Shown: positions 9,260-19,095, numbered from the stretch's first letter. The stretch: 64,000 nucleotides of DNA from JAFDZW01 sp035632315 (GCA_035632315.1 DASQGZ010000049.1:1-64000), one strand, 5' to 3'. Notes: generated by a model from the letters alone, not told the origin. Numbers and translations are program-made.

Positions 9260-9267
9260 TATATTTG
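9260..9267 (+). promoter_or_regulatory. Bacteroidota -7 box TATATTTG
   Basis: Exact TAnnTTTG 13 nt before the GTG of the AI-2E family gene. The -33 element is not recognisable. Confidence 0.45.
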
Positions 9268-9280
9268 AGCACGAATATTA

Positions 9281-10570
9281 GTGACGTTTGTGCCAAACCA
9301 GGATAGCATTATCGTTTCTCACGAAGGACCCCATCCGACGCCGGAAGAAGAAGCCGAGCGCGCAAAGCGTTCGTCTCGTTTTGACGGTATCGCGATCGGC
9401 GCCGCTGCGTTTGGCCTCGGCGGCATTCTCTACCTGATCCATAAAGACATCTCGCCGTTCATCCTGATGGTGACGGTCGCATTACTCCTGTTTCCGTTTC
9501 GCGAATATCGCGCCGCACGAACGATCCTCACGACGACACTCACGCTCTTCGTGCTCTGGCTCGCGATGACGCTTTCAAGTATTTTATTTCCCTTCATCGT
9601 TGCCTTCGTCATTTCATATCTCTTCAACCCGGTCGTTTCATATATGAAGAGAAAATGGAAGATCTCTCGCGGCTGGGGCGCGGTGATCGTTGTCGTTATA
9701 CTGTGCAGCATTGTCGGATTCTCAGGATATATGGTGATTCCGCTGATCGTCAACGAAGCGCAATCTCTGACGAAAACGATCTCGACGGCATTTCAAACGA
9801 ACCAACTTGCGTTCGACGAAAAAAGCATCCACGATTTTCTTATCTCGCTCGGCATTCCGCGCGAATATGTGACGCCCTTTTTGAATAACGAGTTATACCC
9901 AGCGATCAAGAATTTCACAGCAACATTGCCAACCGTGATGCTCTCGGTCGTCTCGGCATTGCCGGCCGTTTTGCAACGCACGCTTGACATTGTGCTGATC
10001 CCTATTGCGTCCATTTATTTGCTCAGCGATTGGAACGACATCGGCGAAAGCCTGATGGGGCTTGTGCCGCCGAAGCGCCGTCCGCATTGGAAAAAGACGA
10101 TCGGCAACATCGACAAAGTCCTCTACGGATACATTCGTGGGCAGTCGCTGGTTGCGCTAATCATCGGGATCTTGACAGCAACGGCGCTTGCGATCGCCGG
10201 CGTACCCTATTATTCGCTTATCGGCGTGCTGATCGTTCTGCTTGATTTTATTCCGGTGATCGGATTGCTTTCGAGCGTTCTGGTTGTCGAGATCGTTATC
10301 ATGGTGACAATGCCGATCACATTCGGCAATATCCTGGTCGGTGTTTTGATCATATTAGGAATGCACATGATCGAAACATATTTGCTTGGTCCGCGCATCA
10401 TCGGCAAGGGCGTCGGGATTCCGCCGATACTTATTTTAGCGTCGGTCTTTGTCTTTGCATTCTTTTTCGGGTTTATCGGTATGCTCATCGCTGTCCCGCT
10501 GACAGGAGTGATCGTGCTGTTCATCCGCGAGTACAAACAGGCGATCGTGTCTGACTCAGTATCAGAATGA
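9281..10570 (+). CDS. AI-2E family transporter (PerM/YtaE-like permease)
   Basis: Inner-membrane protein of 429 residues with about eight transmembrane segments in the pattern of this family: a cluster at 30-130, a long soluble insert (about 150-210), then segments to the C-terminus. The family words SILFPFIVAFVISYLFNPVV and GYIRGQSLVALIIGILTATAL are present, with LLDFIPVIG and GPRIIGKGVGIPPILILASVF near the end. Members export autoinducer-2 or act as Na+(Li+)/H+ antiporters, and the substrate is not predictable. It starts with GTG and overlaps rsmI by 4 nt (ATGA), indicating translational coupling. Confidence 0.88.
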   Translation: MTFVPNQDSIIVSHEGPHPTPEEEAERAKRSSRFDGIAIGAAAFGLGGILYLIHKDISPFILMVTVALLLFPFREYRAARTILTTTLTLFVLWLAMTLSSILFPFIVAFVISYLFNPVVSYMKRKWKISRGWGAVIVVVILCSIVGFSGYMVIPLIVNEAQSLTKTISTAFQTNQLAFDEKSIHDFLISLGIPREYVTPFLNNELYPAIKNFTATLPTVMLSVVSALPAVLQRTLDIVLIPIASIYLLSDWNDIGESLMGLVPPKRRPHWKKTIGNIDKVLYGYIRGQSLVALIIGILTATALAIAGVPYYSLIGVLIVLLDFIPVIGLLSSVLVVEIVIMVTMPITFGNILVGVLIILGMHMIETYLLGPRIIGKGVGIPPILILASVFVFAFFFGFIGMLIAVPLTGVIVLFIREYKQAIVSDSVSE

Positions 10571-11301
10571 GTCCGTCAGGTGCGCTCTACATCGTCTCAG
10601 TCGGGATCGGCGACGCACGTGATATAACCCTTCGCGCGATCGAGACGCTCGGCAAGTGCGACATCATTGTCTGTGAAGAAGCAAAGCCTGCTCGTGCTCT
10701 GATGAAATATCATCATATCGAGAAGCCGATCATCTTACTCAATGAACATACGAGGAATACAGTTGAAGATGAAATTTTAGATGAACTTGCCGCAGGAAAA
10801 AATATTGCCCTCATTTCCGATTGCGGCACACCGCTCATCGCCGACCCGGGCGATGTGCTGATCAAAAAATGCATCGAAAAAAATATTACTATCACACCGA
10901 TTCCCGGCGCTTCAAGCATTCTGGCTGCGCTCGTTGTCAGCGGCTTCAGGCTCGATCAATTTTCTTTCATCGGATTTTTACCGCGTGAAAAATCGGCGCG
11001 CGCACGAGCCGCATCAGAATTAAAGAATAGAACAGAAACACTTGTGCTTCTCGAAGCGCCATATCGGCTCGCTCAGATTCTGGATGATCTGCGGCTCGGC
11101 ATCGGCAGCGAACGAAAGATCGCCGTCTGTTTGGACCTTACACTTGCTGGCGAACGCATCTATCGCGGAACCGTCAAGTCGTCGGTAAAATATTTCGAAG
11201 AACATCCGTTCAAAGGAGAGTTTGTGATCGTGCTTGGACCAACGCAACGGCCTCACAGAGACAGATTTGTGCCTCGAAGTCCGCATAAAAAACACAAATG
11301 A
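10567..11301 (+). CDS. rsmI: 16S rRNA (cytidine1402-2'-O)-methyltransferase
   Basis: Tetrapyrrole-methylase-fold enzyme that 2'-O-methylates C1402 in the decoding centre of 16S rRNA. Visible words are ALYIVSVGIGDARDITLRAIETL, CEEAKPARALM, ALISDCGTPLIADPG, IPGASSILAALVVSG, FIGFLPRE and VLLEAPYRL. At 244 residues it is shorter than the usual 270-290, lacking the C-terminal helical part. Overlap with the upstream permease is ATGA. Confidence 0.9.
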   Translation: MSPSGALYIVSVGIGDARDITLRAIETLGKCDIIVCEEAKPARALMKYHHIEKPIILLNEHTRNTVEDEILDELAAGKNIALISDCGTPLIADPGDVLIKKCIEKNITITPIPGASSILAALVVSGFRLDQFSFIGFLPREKSARARAASELKNRTETLVLLEAPYRLAQILDDLRLGIGSERKIAVCLDLTLAGERIYRGTVKSSVKYFEEHPFKGEFVIVLGPTQRPHRDRFVPRSPHKKHK

Positions 11302-11328
11302 CCTCCTATCCTCCCGTGTTGTAACCAG

Positions 11329-14300
11329 GTGCATCTTTTGCGGCGCAGCATAGCTATTCTCGTTCTTAGCGGACTTTTTGCATTTCCGTCGTATGTGCAT
11401 TCTCAGATACTGCATCAGATATATGTGATCACGTCGATCAACGATTCGGTGCTCACACTCCCGCAAGCTTTTTTTATTCGATCGTCGATACGGCTCGCGA
11501 TCGATTCGAATCTTAACTTAACAGAAGGCATTGATTATTCTATTCTCGATTCTGCCGAGAATCCAAGAATTATACTCTCAGCATCAATCCGCTCACTATT
11601 TTTTGCGGGTACGACAACGACAAGTCCTCATACCATTCGTCTTGATTATCAAACATTACCGACCACACTCAAAAGAACATATTCGTTCTTTCCTCCGGAT
11701 TCTAAGATGTCAGATTCATCTCAACCGCCTGTGCAGACGGCCCAACCGACGCTTCAAAATATGCCTGCGCAATCTTCACAAGATTTCAAATTGCAAAAGT
11801 CGGGCGGTATTATGCGTGGTTTGCAAGTTGGCTCCGCTCAGGATGCGGCGTTCACCAATAGTTTCAACTTGACTTTTTCCGGTTCGCTCGGCGATGAGTT
11901 ATCGTTCAAAGGAGCACTCAGCGAAGAATCTGCCCCGTTGCAGCCGGAAGGAAATACTCAAACTCTGCGCGATATTGACAGGATATTCGTCGAATTTCGT
12001 GCGAAAGATCATTTTGCGGTAACGATCGGTGATTTTCCTCTTTCGCTTTCGCACATCAGATTGGATTCAATCCCGACAACGTCGCTCTACGATAATATTA
12101 CACGCAAAGTGCTTGGTGCTATGGCGACCGTTCAAGCAGGCCCGACTGCCGTTGCAACTTCCTACTCCGTCACAAAAGGACAGTTCACGTCAAACGCATT
12201 GCAAGGAATCGACGGTGTGCAAGGACCGTATCGTCTCAGTGGCCGCAACGGTGAGCAAGCGATCATTATTATTGCTGGTACCGAACATATTTATCTCGAC
12301 GGCGAGCTGCTTTTGCGGGGCGAGCAAAATGATTACGTGATCGACTACGGACTCGCACAAGTTCAGTTCACCACTAAACGGATCATTACTTCTTTTAGCC
12401 GCATTACCATTGATTTTGAGTACACCGACGAACAATACAGCCGCAATTTATTTGCCGCAAAGCAAGTAACCTCTCTGTTTGGTAATGCTGCATTATTCAG
12501 CACAACATATCTGCGAGAGGGCGACGACCAAAATAATCCGAAAGAACTTATACTCACCGATTCCGATAAAGCGATCCTTGCCCGTGCCGGGAACGACCCG
12601 TTAAAAGCGACAAAGAGCGGAGTAGTTTTCGTCGGCAAGGACAGCATCAGCGGGAAAGCACGAGGTTCATATATTGCAGTGGATTCAGTGATCTCAGCCG
12701 TAGCAGTTCATTTCTTCCGTTACTCGCCGCTTGATAGTATTAATGCGTTCTATACTGTGGGTTTCGGATTTGCCGGCACCGGCAAGGGGCAGTACATTCG
12801 TAAAAGTATCGGCGAGTTCGACTATGTCGGGATGGGTAACGGCGATTATGATACTCTGATCTTTCTTCCTCTTCCGCAGCTTCACGAACTCTTCGGTGGT
12901 AAATTATCCGTCGTACCGTTTCCCGGATTGAATTTAACAGGCGAAGGCGCAGCAACCGGACTTACACAAAACAGATTTTCATCGCTCGCCGCAGAAAACG
13001 GCAACGCATACAATTTTGGCGGATCGTACGTCGATACGTTTTCGATCGCAGGCATGAAGTCCGTATCGATCGAGGTATCCGGAAAACAACTGTTTACCTC
13101 TGCATTATTTTCTCCGTTCGATCGGATCCGTTCCGTTGAATCGATGCGTCAATACGGCAAAGAAGACAATTCGTATGGAACGACAATGCTCGGGCAAGAT
13201 GAAAAAGAACAAACATTTTCAAGCCGCATTTCCATATCAAGATTTACAGGTACTATTGACGTTGGAACATACTCGCTTGGGGGTACTATCTATAAAGCTC
13301 AGCATTATAAATATGGCGGTCTGCTAAACAGCAACGAATCATCGCTGCCGAATATCATCGCATCGTACGAAGTAACGCCCGTCACTGATTCCGCAAACGG
13401 GATCACATCGAACTGGAGATCGGTGAATGCACTGGTAAATAAAGCGATCAAGGATTCTACTGTTTTGTATATACCCTCTTTTGCGTTCAATTACGGTGAG
13501 CGCCAAAGCCGCGCACTCTCTGCACCGTTCTCATCTGACTCCCTGACATTAACAAGTTTCAGATATATTGAGCTTGCTCCGTCGCTCGGGGTACGGTTCG
13601 TTAAACAATCATCCATTTCATTGTCATATACATTTCGCGCAGACGACAGCAGCAGATACGGCAGGTTCTTCCCCATTTCACGATCATCGCAATTCCTTGT
13701 TGGCTCATCGCTCTTTTTCGATAATGGCTTCTCCGGAAAATTCGATGTCGGTTATCATGCACGAACGTTTCGGGATTCGATCTCGAAAAGCGAGAACGGC
13801 GGTGATAACACAAGCTTGCTCGTTCATCTGGTGCCTCGCTATCATACAATGAACAATGCGTTTTCGATCGATGCCGATTATCAAGTTTCCGAACTTCGTA
13901 CCGCTGCGCTTCAACGATTATTTTTCCCAGTGCAGCCCGGGCAGGGAAATTATATGTACGTCGGAGACCTCAATCACAATGGCAAACAAGACCCCGAGGA
14001 ATTTCAACTGGCACGCTATAGCGACCAGGGAACATATATATTACTTACGATCCCGACCGATCAGCTTCGTCCCACCGTTGATCTGCATACGCTGCTCCAC
14101 CTGCGATTTGCACCGGCATCGCTTGCACAAACAGATGTGTTGCATATATTATCACCGCTTTCATTCGAAACGGTTGTGCGGCTTGACGAGAACAGCACCG
14201 ATGAACGAACGTCCGACATTTACTTTTTTCACCTTTCTCGTTTTCTGAACGATTCAACGACCATACATGGCTTGCAGGAATACCAACAAGATATTTTTCT

Positions 14301-14931
14301 TTTTGAAAACAATGTAAATAGCAGTTTCAGGTTCAGGTGGAATGATCGCAAGAGCGCTTCCGAGTTCAATACCGGATTAGAACGAACATATCATCGCGAA
14401 CTTTCTCTTCGTGCAAGGCTGCGTCCGTGGGATGAGCTAACGACCGAAGAGATCGTTTCGTACGTTCAAGATAATGTAAGCTCGAACGAATTTTCTGCAA
14501 ACAGGCCGCAGCAGACAAAACGATATCAAGGCGAATCGAATATTTCGTTTGACCCGTTCGCATCACGCGCAAGTTATGCCCTCTCAGTTTCCTACGAGAG
14601 CATAGCTGATCCGCTTTATCTTGTTACAAGCAACGCATCGATCGATGCCATTAAGTTATCAATGCGATATGGGCTCAGTTCGACGCTCAGTTTAAACGCC
14701 GAAACGAGCAGAAATGAATTTGCAGCGCATATCGGCTCTGACCAAATACTTCCCTTTGGGCTTTCTGCCGGATTAAGCCCCGGGGTCACGTGGGGGTGGT
14801 CGCTTGGTGCAAATCAAGAGATCACACGCGGAGTCCTGCTCAATATAAAGTACGAAGGACGCTCCGAACCGTCGATCTCTGACCGCCACATCACACATAT
14901 CGGCAGAGCAGAGATTCGTGCATCTTTTTAG
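11329..14931 (+). CDS. Large outer-membrane beta-barrel surface protein, function unknown
   Basis: 1200 residues with an N-terminal signal peptide (SIAILVLSGLFAFPS). An early beta-rich domain contains a repeated-type motif IYLDGELLLRGEQNDYVIDY followed by a VQFTTKRIITSFSRITIDFEY stretch, a module I associate with large secreted or outer-membrane proteins of Bacteroidota. The rest (about 370-1200) alternates polar and aromatic residues, with many SISYTF-like strands, and ends in Phe, as expected for a large barrel. I do not recognise a named family. It starts at GTG 11329 (TTG 11338 is an alternative) and stands 27 nt after rsmI. A T9SS or gliding link is possible but not shown. Confidence 0.75.
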   Translation: MHLLRRSIAILVLSGLFAFPSYVHSQILHQIYVITSINDSVLTLPQAFFIRSSIRLAIDSNLNLTEGIDYSILDSAENPRIILSASIRSLFFAGTTTTSPHTIRLDYQTLPTTLKRTYSFFPPDSKMSDSSQPPVQTAQPTLQNMPAQSSQDFKLQKSGGIMRGLQVGSAQDAAFTNSFNLTFSGSLGDELSFKGALSEESAPLQPEGNTQTLRDIDRIFVEFRAKDHFAVTIGDFPLSLSHIRLDSIPTTSLYDNITRKVLGAMATVQAGPTAVATSYSVTKGQFTSNALQGIDGVQGPYRLSGRNGEQAIIIIAGTEHIYLDGELLLRGEQNDYVIDYGLAQVQFTTKRIITSFSRITIDFEYTDEQYSRNLFAAKQVTSLFGNAALFSTTYLREGDDQNNPKELILTDSDKAILARAGNDPLKATKSGVVFVGKDSISGKARGSYIAVDSVISAVAVHFFRYSPLDSINAFYTVGFGFAGTGKGQYIRKSIGEFDYVGMGNGDYDTLIFLPLPQLHELFGGKLSVVPFPGLNLTGEGAATGLTQNRFSSLAAENGNAYNFGGSYVDTFSIAGMKSVSIEVSGKQLFTSALFSPFDRIRSVESMRQYGKEDNSYGTTMLGQDEKEQTFSSRISISRFTGTIDVGTYSLGGTIYKAQHYKYGGLLNSNESSLPNIIASYEVTPVTDSANGITSNWRSVNALVNKAIKDSTVLYIPSFAFNYGERQSRALSAPFSSDSLTLTSFRYIELAPSLGVRFVKQSSISLSYTFRADDSSRYGRFFPISRSSQFLVGSSLFFDNGFSGKFDVGYHARTFRDSISKSENGGDNTSLLVHLVPRYHTMNNAFSIDADYQVSELRTAALQRLFFPVQPGQGNYMYVGDLNHNGKQDPEEFQLARYSDQGTYILLTIPTDQLRPTVDLHTLLHLRFAPASLAQTDVLHILSPLSFETVVRLDENSTDERTSDIYFFHLSRFLNDSTTIHGLQEYQQDIFLFENNVNSSFRFRWNDRKSASEFNTGLERTYHRELSLRARLRPWDELTTEEIVSYVQDNVSSNEFSANRPQQTKRYQGESNISFDPFASRASYALSVSYESIADPLYLVTSNASIDAIKLSMRYGLSSTLSLNAETSRNEFAAHIGSDQILPFGLSAGLSPGVTWGWSLGANQEITRGVLLNIKYEGRSEPSISDRHITHIGRAEIRASF

Positions 14932-14979
14932 GCTTTCTGTTCAAACTCAACGTCCCGTTTCATCGTTTACCTACCCCCA

Positions 14980-16023
14980 ATGACCGACCAAACGATCATA
15001 TCTGACGCTGCTCGTACAAAGAGCGACCGCGTGCTGCAATGGCTCTTCGAGCAGCATCCTGCTGAAGCAGAAGACCATAATCTCGCGCGCCTTTTTGACG
15101 ATACCGTACTCTCAAAGAGCGTACAAGGTTTTTTGCGGACGTTCGTCACTGAACATAAACTTTACAATGGTAACGAATGCAAGGAGATCGTGAGCGAGGC
15201 TCACTTGTTTAGCGCGCGATATCTTGCTACGCCGAATGAATTTCTTTCGGAATATTTTGCTCGCGAAACTTCAGCAAACGCATTAAAAAAACTCGATGCA
15301 TTCCAAGATTACCCGTACTACCGGGAATTTATTGAAGAATGGCTGCCTCACAACAGTACGATATTGTCAAAAGAAGACGTTCGCAATTTTGTTTGGAACG
15401 CGGATAAACTCTTTGTCATATATTCGCCGGTCGAAACTATCGAAAAAAATCTTGAACCGTTCTTTGATTTTTTTAAGGAGCTCGATAACGCAACTGATGG
15501 ACTTGGCCGTGTTACCGAGCTATTCATTACAGATAAAGGCCTCGACTATTCGTTAGCTGGGAAAGATGGCCTTCACAGTGCTGCGGCATTAGCTGATTTT
15601 TTAAAGACAAATATTTCTCACGCGATCTTTAGTCCGGCTTCTTCTTCGGCAGATGCATCGACACAACATTCAGATGCTGAGTATCAGGAGTTTCTTGACG
15701 AACTTCGCACTGCAGGTATTCATCTGCCGCCACCGCCCCACATGCGAGAGGGGGCAAAACAGTTCGATCTTCTGCCCGTTCATTTTTTTGTCAACGAGAA
15801 ACTTCGCGAACAAACGACCGGGAAAATATTTCATGGAAATCCTCATGAATATGATCGTTTGATAGCAATCATCGATAACGCCGCAAATTACGAGGAAGCG
15901 ATACTGAATCTTGAAACAATTATGCACCTCCAACGCCCGACAAATTCTCCGAAACTGTTTGATAAATGGGCGAATGTGATCAAAATGAAATTTGCGCAGC
16001 CGGAACGTGATGCAATTCGTTGA
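14980..16023 (+). CDS. Conserved-looking soluble protein of unknown function
   Basis: 347 residues, no signal peptide, no transmembrane segments, mostly helical. Acidic N-terminal half; a short Ser/Ala-rich linker around residue 215-230 (SSSADAST), then a Pro-rich LPPPPHMREG. No motif I can name. Its last 14 nt overlap the start of obgE, so translation of the two is probably coupled. A ribosome- or GTPase-related role is only a guess from position. Confidence 0.7.
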   Translation: MTDQTIISDAARTKSDRVLQWLFEQHPAEAEDHNLARLFDDTVLSKSVQGFLRTFVTEHKLYNGNECKEIVSEAHLFSARYLATPNEFLSEYFARETSANALKKLDAFQDYPYYREFIEEWLPHNSTILSKEDVRNFVWNADKLFVIYSPVETIEKNLEPFFDFFKELDNATDGLGRVTELFITDKGLDYSLAGKDGLHSAAALADFLKTNISHAIFSPASSSADASTQHSDAEYQEFLDELRTAGIHLPPPPHMREGAKQFDLLPVHFFVNEKLREQTTGKIFHGNPHEYDRLIAIIDNAANYEEAILNLETIMHLQRPTNSPKLFDKWANVIKMKFAQPERDAIR

Positions 16024-17008
16024 CGAAGCCCACATAACGGTTACTGCAGGCAGCGGCGGCAACGGCGTGATCTCGTGGCGCCGTGAAAAGTACGTACCGA
16101 AAGGCGGCCCTGCAGGCGGCGACGGCGGCAAAGGCGGTGACGTTATTGTTCTTGCCGACCCGCAGCTTTCGACGCTGCTCGACTTCCGATACAATCGCCA
16201 TTACAAAGCAGAGAACGGCCATCGCGGGGACCGCAATAATATGAAAGGCCGTATGGGTGAAGACACCCTCATCCGCGTGCCAGTCGGGACGGTCATTCGC
16301 GACGAAGCGAGCGAGGACATCCTTGCTGACCTCACAGCCCCGTTCGAGAAAGTGACGATCGCCGAAGGTGGTAACGGCGGACTCGGTAATGCGCGATTCA
16401 GATCTTCTACAAATCAATCGCCTCGTAAAAAAACCGACGGCAAACCAGGCGAAGAAAAATCACTTGCGCTCGAATTAAAATTACTTGCCGATGTCGCTCT
16501 CGTCGGTTTTCCGAACGCCGGGAAGTCAACGCTCATCAGCCGCATCTCTGCTGCGAAGCCGAAAATTGCGGATTATCCGTTCACGACCCTCGTACCGAAT
16601 CTCGGCATCGTGCAAGCGCCCGAGGAACACCGGTCGTTCGTTGTTGCCGATATTCCTGGACTCATCGAAGGAGCAAGCGAAGGTAAGGGACTGGGGCATC
16701 AATTTTTGCGCCACATCGAACGCAGTGCAGTCTTATTATTTTTGCTCGACGGTTCGGACGAGACGAATCCGCCTGCAGAAGCGTATAAAACATTGAAGCA
16801 CGAGCTCGGTGAATACGAGCCGTCCCTTCTGAAGAAACCTCGGCTCATCGCTATTACAAAATCGGATATTCTTTCAAAAAAACAAACAACCGATCTTGCG
16901 AAGCTTCGTTTCGACAGAAAGAAGCCTCTTATCATCAGCGCTGTTGCCGGTTTAGAAGTTGATACGTTGATCTCAGAATTATGGGTGAAAGTGAAGGACC
17001 GTTCCTAA
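16010..17008 (+). CDS. obgE: Obg-family GTPase (ObgE/CgtA)
   Basis: Essential ribosome-assembly and stress GTPase. The N-terminal Obg fold is Gly-rich (VTAGSGGNGVISWRREK, GGPAGGDGGKGGDV; about 1-155). The G domain follows with Walker A GFPNAGKST, switch II DIPGLIEGA and ITKSD. It is about 332 residues, without the optional C-terminal OCT domain. ATG 16010 (MQFVDEAHI) is the canonical start; an in-frame ATG at 15992 lies inside the preceding gene. Confidence 0.97.
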   Translation: MQFVDEAHITVTAGSGGNGVISWRREKYVPKGGPAGGDGGKGGDVIVLADPQLSTLLDFRYNRHYKAENGHRGDRNNMKGRMGEDTLIRVPVGTVIRDEASEDILADLTAPFEKVTIAEGGNGGLGNARFRSSTNQSPRKKTDGKPGEEKSLALELKLLADVALVGFPNAGKSTLISRISAAKPKIADYPFTTLVPNLGIVQAPEEHRSFVVADIPGLIEGASEGKGLGHQFLRHIERSAVLLFLLDGSDETNPPAEAYKTLKHELGEYEPSLLKKPRLIAITKSDILSKKQTTDLAKLRFDRKKPLIISAVAGLEVDTLISELWVKVKDRS

Positions 17009-17048
17009 TTCACAATTCTCCATTCTCCATTCTCAATTCATAATTTGA
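17009..17048. repeat. 7-bp tandem array (ATTCTCC words)
   Basis: Heptads ATTCTCC, ATTCTCC, ATTCTCA, ATTCATA immediately follow the obgE stop and run up to the tRNA-Leu 3' end. Confidence 0.75.
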
Positions 17049-17053
17049 ACTAG

Positions 17054-17137
17054 TGCCCAGAGTCGGACTCGAACCGACACACCATTGCTGGCGGCAGATT
17101 TTGAGTCTGCTGCGTCTACCAATTTCGCCATCCGGGC
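17054..17137 (-). tRNA. tRNA-Leu (anticodon CAA)
   Basis: An 84-nt class II tRNA on the minus strand. The 7-bp acceptor stem pairs GCCCGGA with TCTGGGC (one G-U), followed by discriminator A. The anticodon arm GCAGA-CTCAAAA-TCTGC gives CAA (reads UUG). There is a variable arm, and the T arm carries GGTTCGAGTCC. CCA is not encoded. The gene is sandwiched between two heptad arrays. Confidence 0.95.
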
Positions 17138-17138
17138 A

Positions 17139-17178
17139 GGAGTCAGTGGCCAGTGGTGGGTGGCCAGTGATCAGTAAT
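17139..17178. repeat. 7-bp tandem array (CCAGTGG words)
   Basis: Heptads of the type AGTCAGT, GGCCAGT, GGTGGGT, GGCCAGT, GATCAGT lie upstream of tRNA-Leu and downstream of greA. The word differs entirely from the array on the other side of the tRNA, but the period is the same. Confidence 0.75.
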
Positions 17179-17181
17179 TTG

Positions 17182-17661
17182 TCAAAGAGAGATCTCCAAT
17201 ATCTCAAGCTCGATCAGCCCTGCAGGGGCTTTTGCTTGAACAGTGTCGCCGACTTTTTTATTGAGTAACGATTTGCCGATCGGCGATGAAACAGAAATTT
17301 TATTATCCTCAAAATTCGCTTCTTCGGCTGAGACAAGCAAATATGAACTTTCTTTCTTCGTCTTTTTATTTTTGACGCGAACACGCGTCATCATCCCCAC
17401 TTTATCGGTCGAGATCTGCGACTCGTCGATGATCGAGGAGTTCATCAGCGTCAGCTCCATTTTATGGATGCGCAATTCGAGCAGCCCTTGCTCTTCGCGG
17501 GCAGCATCGTACTCAGCGTTCTCCGAGAGGTCGCCTTGCGCGCGGGCTTCGGCGATCTTCCCCGCAATTTCCTTGCGCGCAACAGTCTTCAGTTGCCGCA
17601 GCTCCTGCTCGATCTCGGACAATCGGTCTTTGGTTACATATACTTTACCAGACATTTTCAT
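17182..17661 (-). CDS. greA: Transcription elongation factor GreA
   Basis: Stimulates transcript cleavage by backtracked RNA polymerase. 159 residues: N-terminal coiled coil (about 5-80) with the catalytic acidic tip GDLSENAEYDAAREEQ, then the C-terminal FKBP-like domain with SPIGKSLLNKKVGD. Length and motifs are normal. ATG at 17655 is a possible second start. It ends next to a heptad array, and ribBA follows upstream on the same strand. Confidence 0.97.
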   Translation of the reverse strand: MKMSGKVYVTKDRLSEIEQELRQLKTVARKEIAGKIAEARAQGDLSENAEYDAAREEQGLLELRIHKMELTLMNSSIIDESQISTDKVGMMTRVRVKNKKTKKESSYLLVSAEEANFEDNKISVSSPIGKSLLNKKVGDTVQAKAPAGLIELEILEISL

Positions 17662-17764
17662 CCCTCTATAAAAAAGGAAGAAGGCATCTCGCCCGTTTTA
17701 GGCAAGATACCCTCCCGTTTTTAGCAATTTCCCTAACGATTTTAAGTGCAAGAAGTGTTCCTGC

Positions 17765-19012
17765 TTACGGGGTATCGACCAACTTATGTTCGATGATGCT
17801 TTCGAGTCCATGCGAGTGGCCGCCGAGGAGATGGCCGAGTTTTTTACGTTTGGTTTCGAGATAGGCTTGATTTTCTTCGCCTGGAGGAATTTCGATCGGC
17901 ACACGGTCAACAACTTCAAGTCCGTAACTTTCAATGCCGACGATCTTCTTCGGATTATTCGTCATCAATTTCATTTTGCGAATGCCGAGATCGACGAGTA
18001 TCTGTGCTCCAATTCCATAGTCGCGCAGATCGGCTTTGAAGCCGAGGGCTTCGTTGGCTTCGACCGTGTCAGCACCTTCTTCCTGAAGTTTGTAGGCTTT
18101 GAGTTTATTCGCCAAGCCGATCCCGCGGCCTTCCTGGCGCATATACAGCACAACGCCTCTTCCTTCACGCTCGACCATCATCATCGCCGCGTGAAGCTGA
18201 TCCTGGCAATCGCAGCGCAGCGAACCAAGCGTATCGCCCGTGAAACATTCCGAGTGAACCCGAACGAGCGTCGGTTCGCTGCCGCTGACCATGCCCTTAG
18301 TCAGCGCGATATGTTCTTTGCCGTCAACTTTATTTTTATACAGGTGTAATTTGAAATCACCATAATATGTCGGCAGTGTGACTTCAACAATTTTTTCTAT
18401 AAGTTTTTCGCGTTCGGTACGATATTTGATCAGGTCCTGCACCGAAATAATTTTCATATTATATTCGGCCGCAAATTTCTTCAGATCCGGCAGGCGAGAC
18501 ATCGTGCCGTCCTCGTTCATCATTTCGCAGAGGATCGCGATCGGCTGAAAGCCAGCAAGCTTTGTGATATCAACGGCGGCTTCGGTATGGCCGGCGCGTC
18601 GAAGAACGCCCTCATCGACGGCGCGCAATGGAAAAATATGACCGGGACGCGCAAAATCGGAAGGATGAGTTTTCGCATCGGTCATTGCACGGACGGTCTT
18701 CGCACGATCGGCAGAAGAAACACCGGTCGTTGTGCCGTGCAGATAATCAATGCTGATCGTGAAGGGGGTCCCGTACCGTGCTGTATTGACATCCACCATC
18801 ATCGAAAGCCCGAGTTCGTTCGCGCGATGTTCGGTCAGCGGCGCGCAGATGATCCCGCTCGTATGCTTGAGCATAAACGTGATCATTTCCGGCGAAATGA
18901 CTTCCGCCGCTGCGATCAGGTCGCCTTCGTTCTCGCGGTCTTCATCGTCAACGACGATGATGAATTTTCCCGCCCTGATATCCGCTACCGCTTCGTCGAT
19001 GGTATTGAGCAT
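17765..19012 (-). CDS. ribBA: Bifunctional riboflavin enzyme: DHBP synthase / GTP cyclohydrolase II
   Basis: Provides both precursors of riboflavin. The N-terminal RibB domain (about 1-200) has DDEDRENEGD, HTSGIICAPL and RAGHTEAAVD. The C-terminal RibA domain (about 210-400) has VRVHSECFTGD and LRCDCQ, giving the Cys zinc ligands, and RQEGRGIGL. 415 residues is normal for the fusion. No FMN riboswitch was seen upstream; the 84-nt gap to yajC is taken up by heptad repeats. Confidence 0.97.
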   Translation of the reverse strand: MLNTIDEAVADIRAGKFIIVVDDEDRENEGDLIAAAEVISPEMITFMLKHTSGIICAPLTEHRANELGLSMMVDVNTARYGTPFTISIDYLHGTTTGVSSADRAKTVRAMTDAKTHPSDFARPGHIFPLRAVDEGVLRRAGHTEAAVDITKLAGFQPIAILCEMMNEDGTMSRLPDLKKFAAEYNMKIISVQDLIKYRTEREKLIEKIVEVTLPTYYGDFKLHLYKNKVDGKEHIALTKGMVSGSEPTLVRVHSECFTGDTLGSLRCDCQDQLHAAMMMVEREGRGVVLYMRQEGRGIGLANKLKAYKLQEEGADTVEANEALGFKADLRDYGIGAQILVDLGIRKMKLMTNNPKKIVGIESYGLEVVDRVPIEIPPGEENQAYLETKRKKLGHLLGGHSHGLESIIEHKLVDTP

Positions 19013-19013
19013 A

Positions 19014-19095
19014 ATTCGAATTGAGAACTGTGAAGAGTGAATTGTGAATCGGAATTATTTTTTTCACAATTCACATTTCACAATTCGCATTTCAG
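19014..19095. repeat. Two heptad arrays in opposite orientation forming a palindrome
   Basis: The whole ribBA-yajC gap consists of heptads. The left arm contains GTGAATTGTGAA (19037-19048), and the right arm contains its exact complement TTCACAATTCAC (19063-19074). The transcript could fold into a hairpin. Confidence 0.7.

Noticed and set aside
17053..17268. Short frames over the tRNA-Leu region
   Set aside because: They read through a clear tRNA and the greA 3' end.
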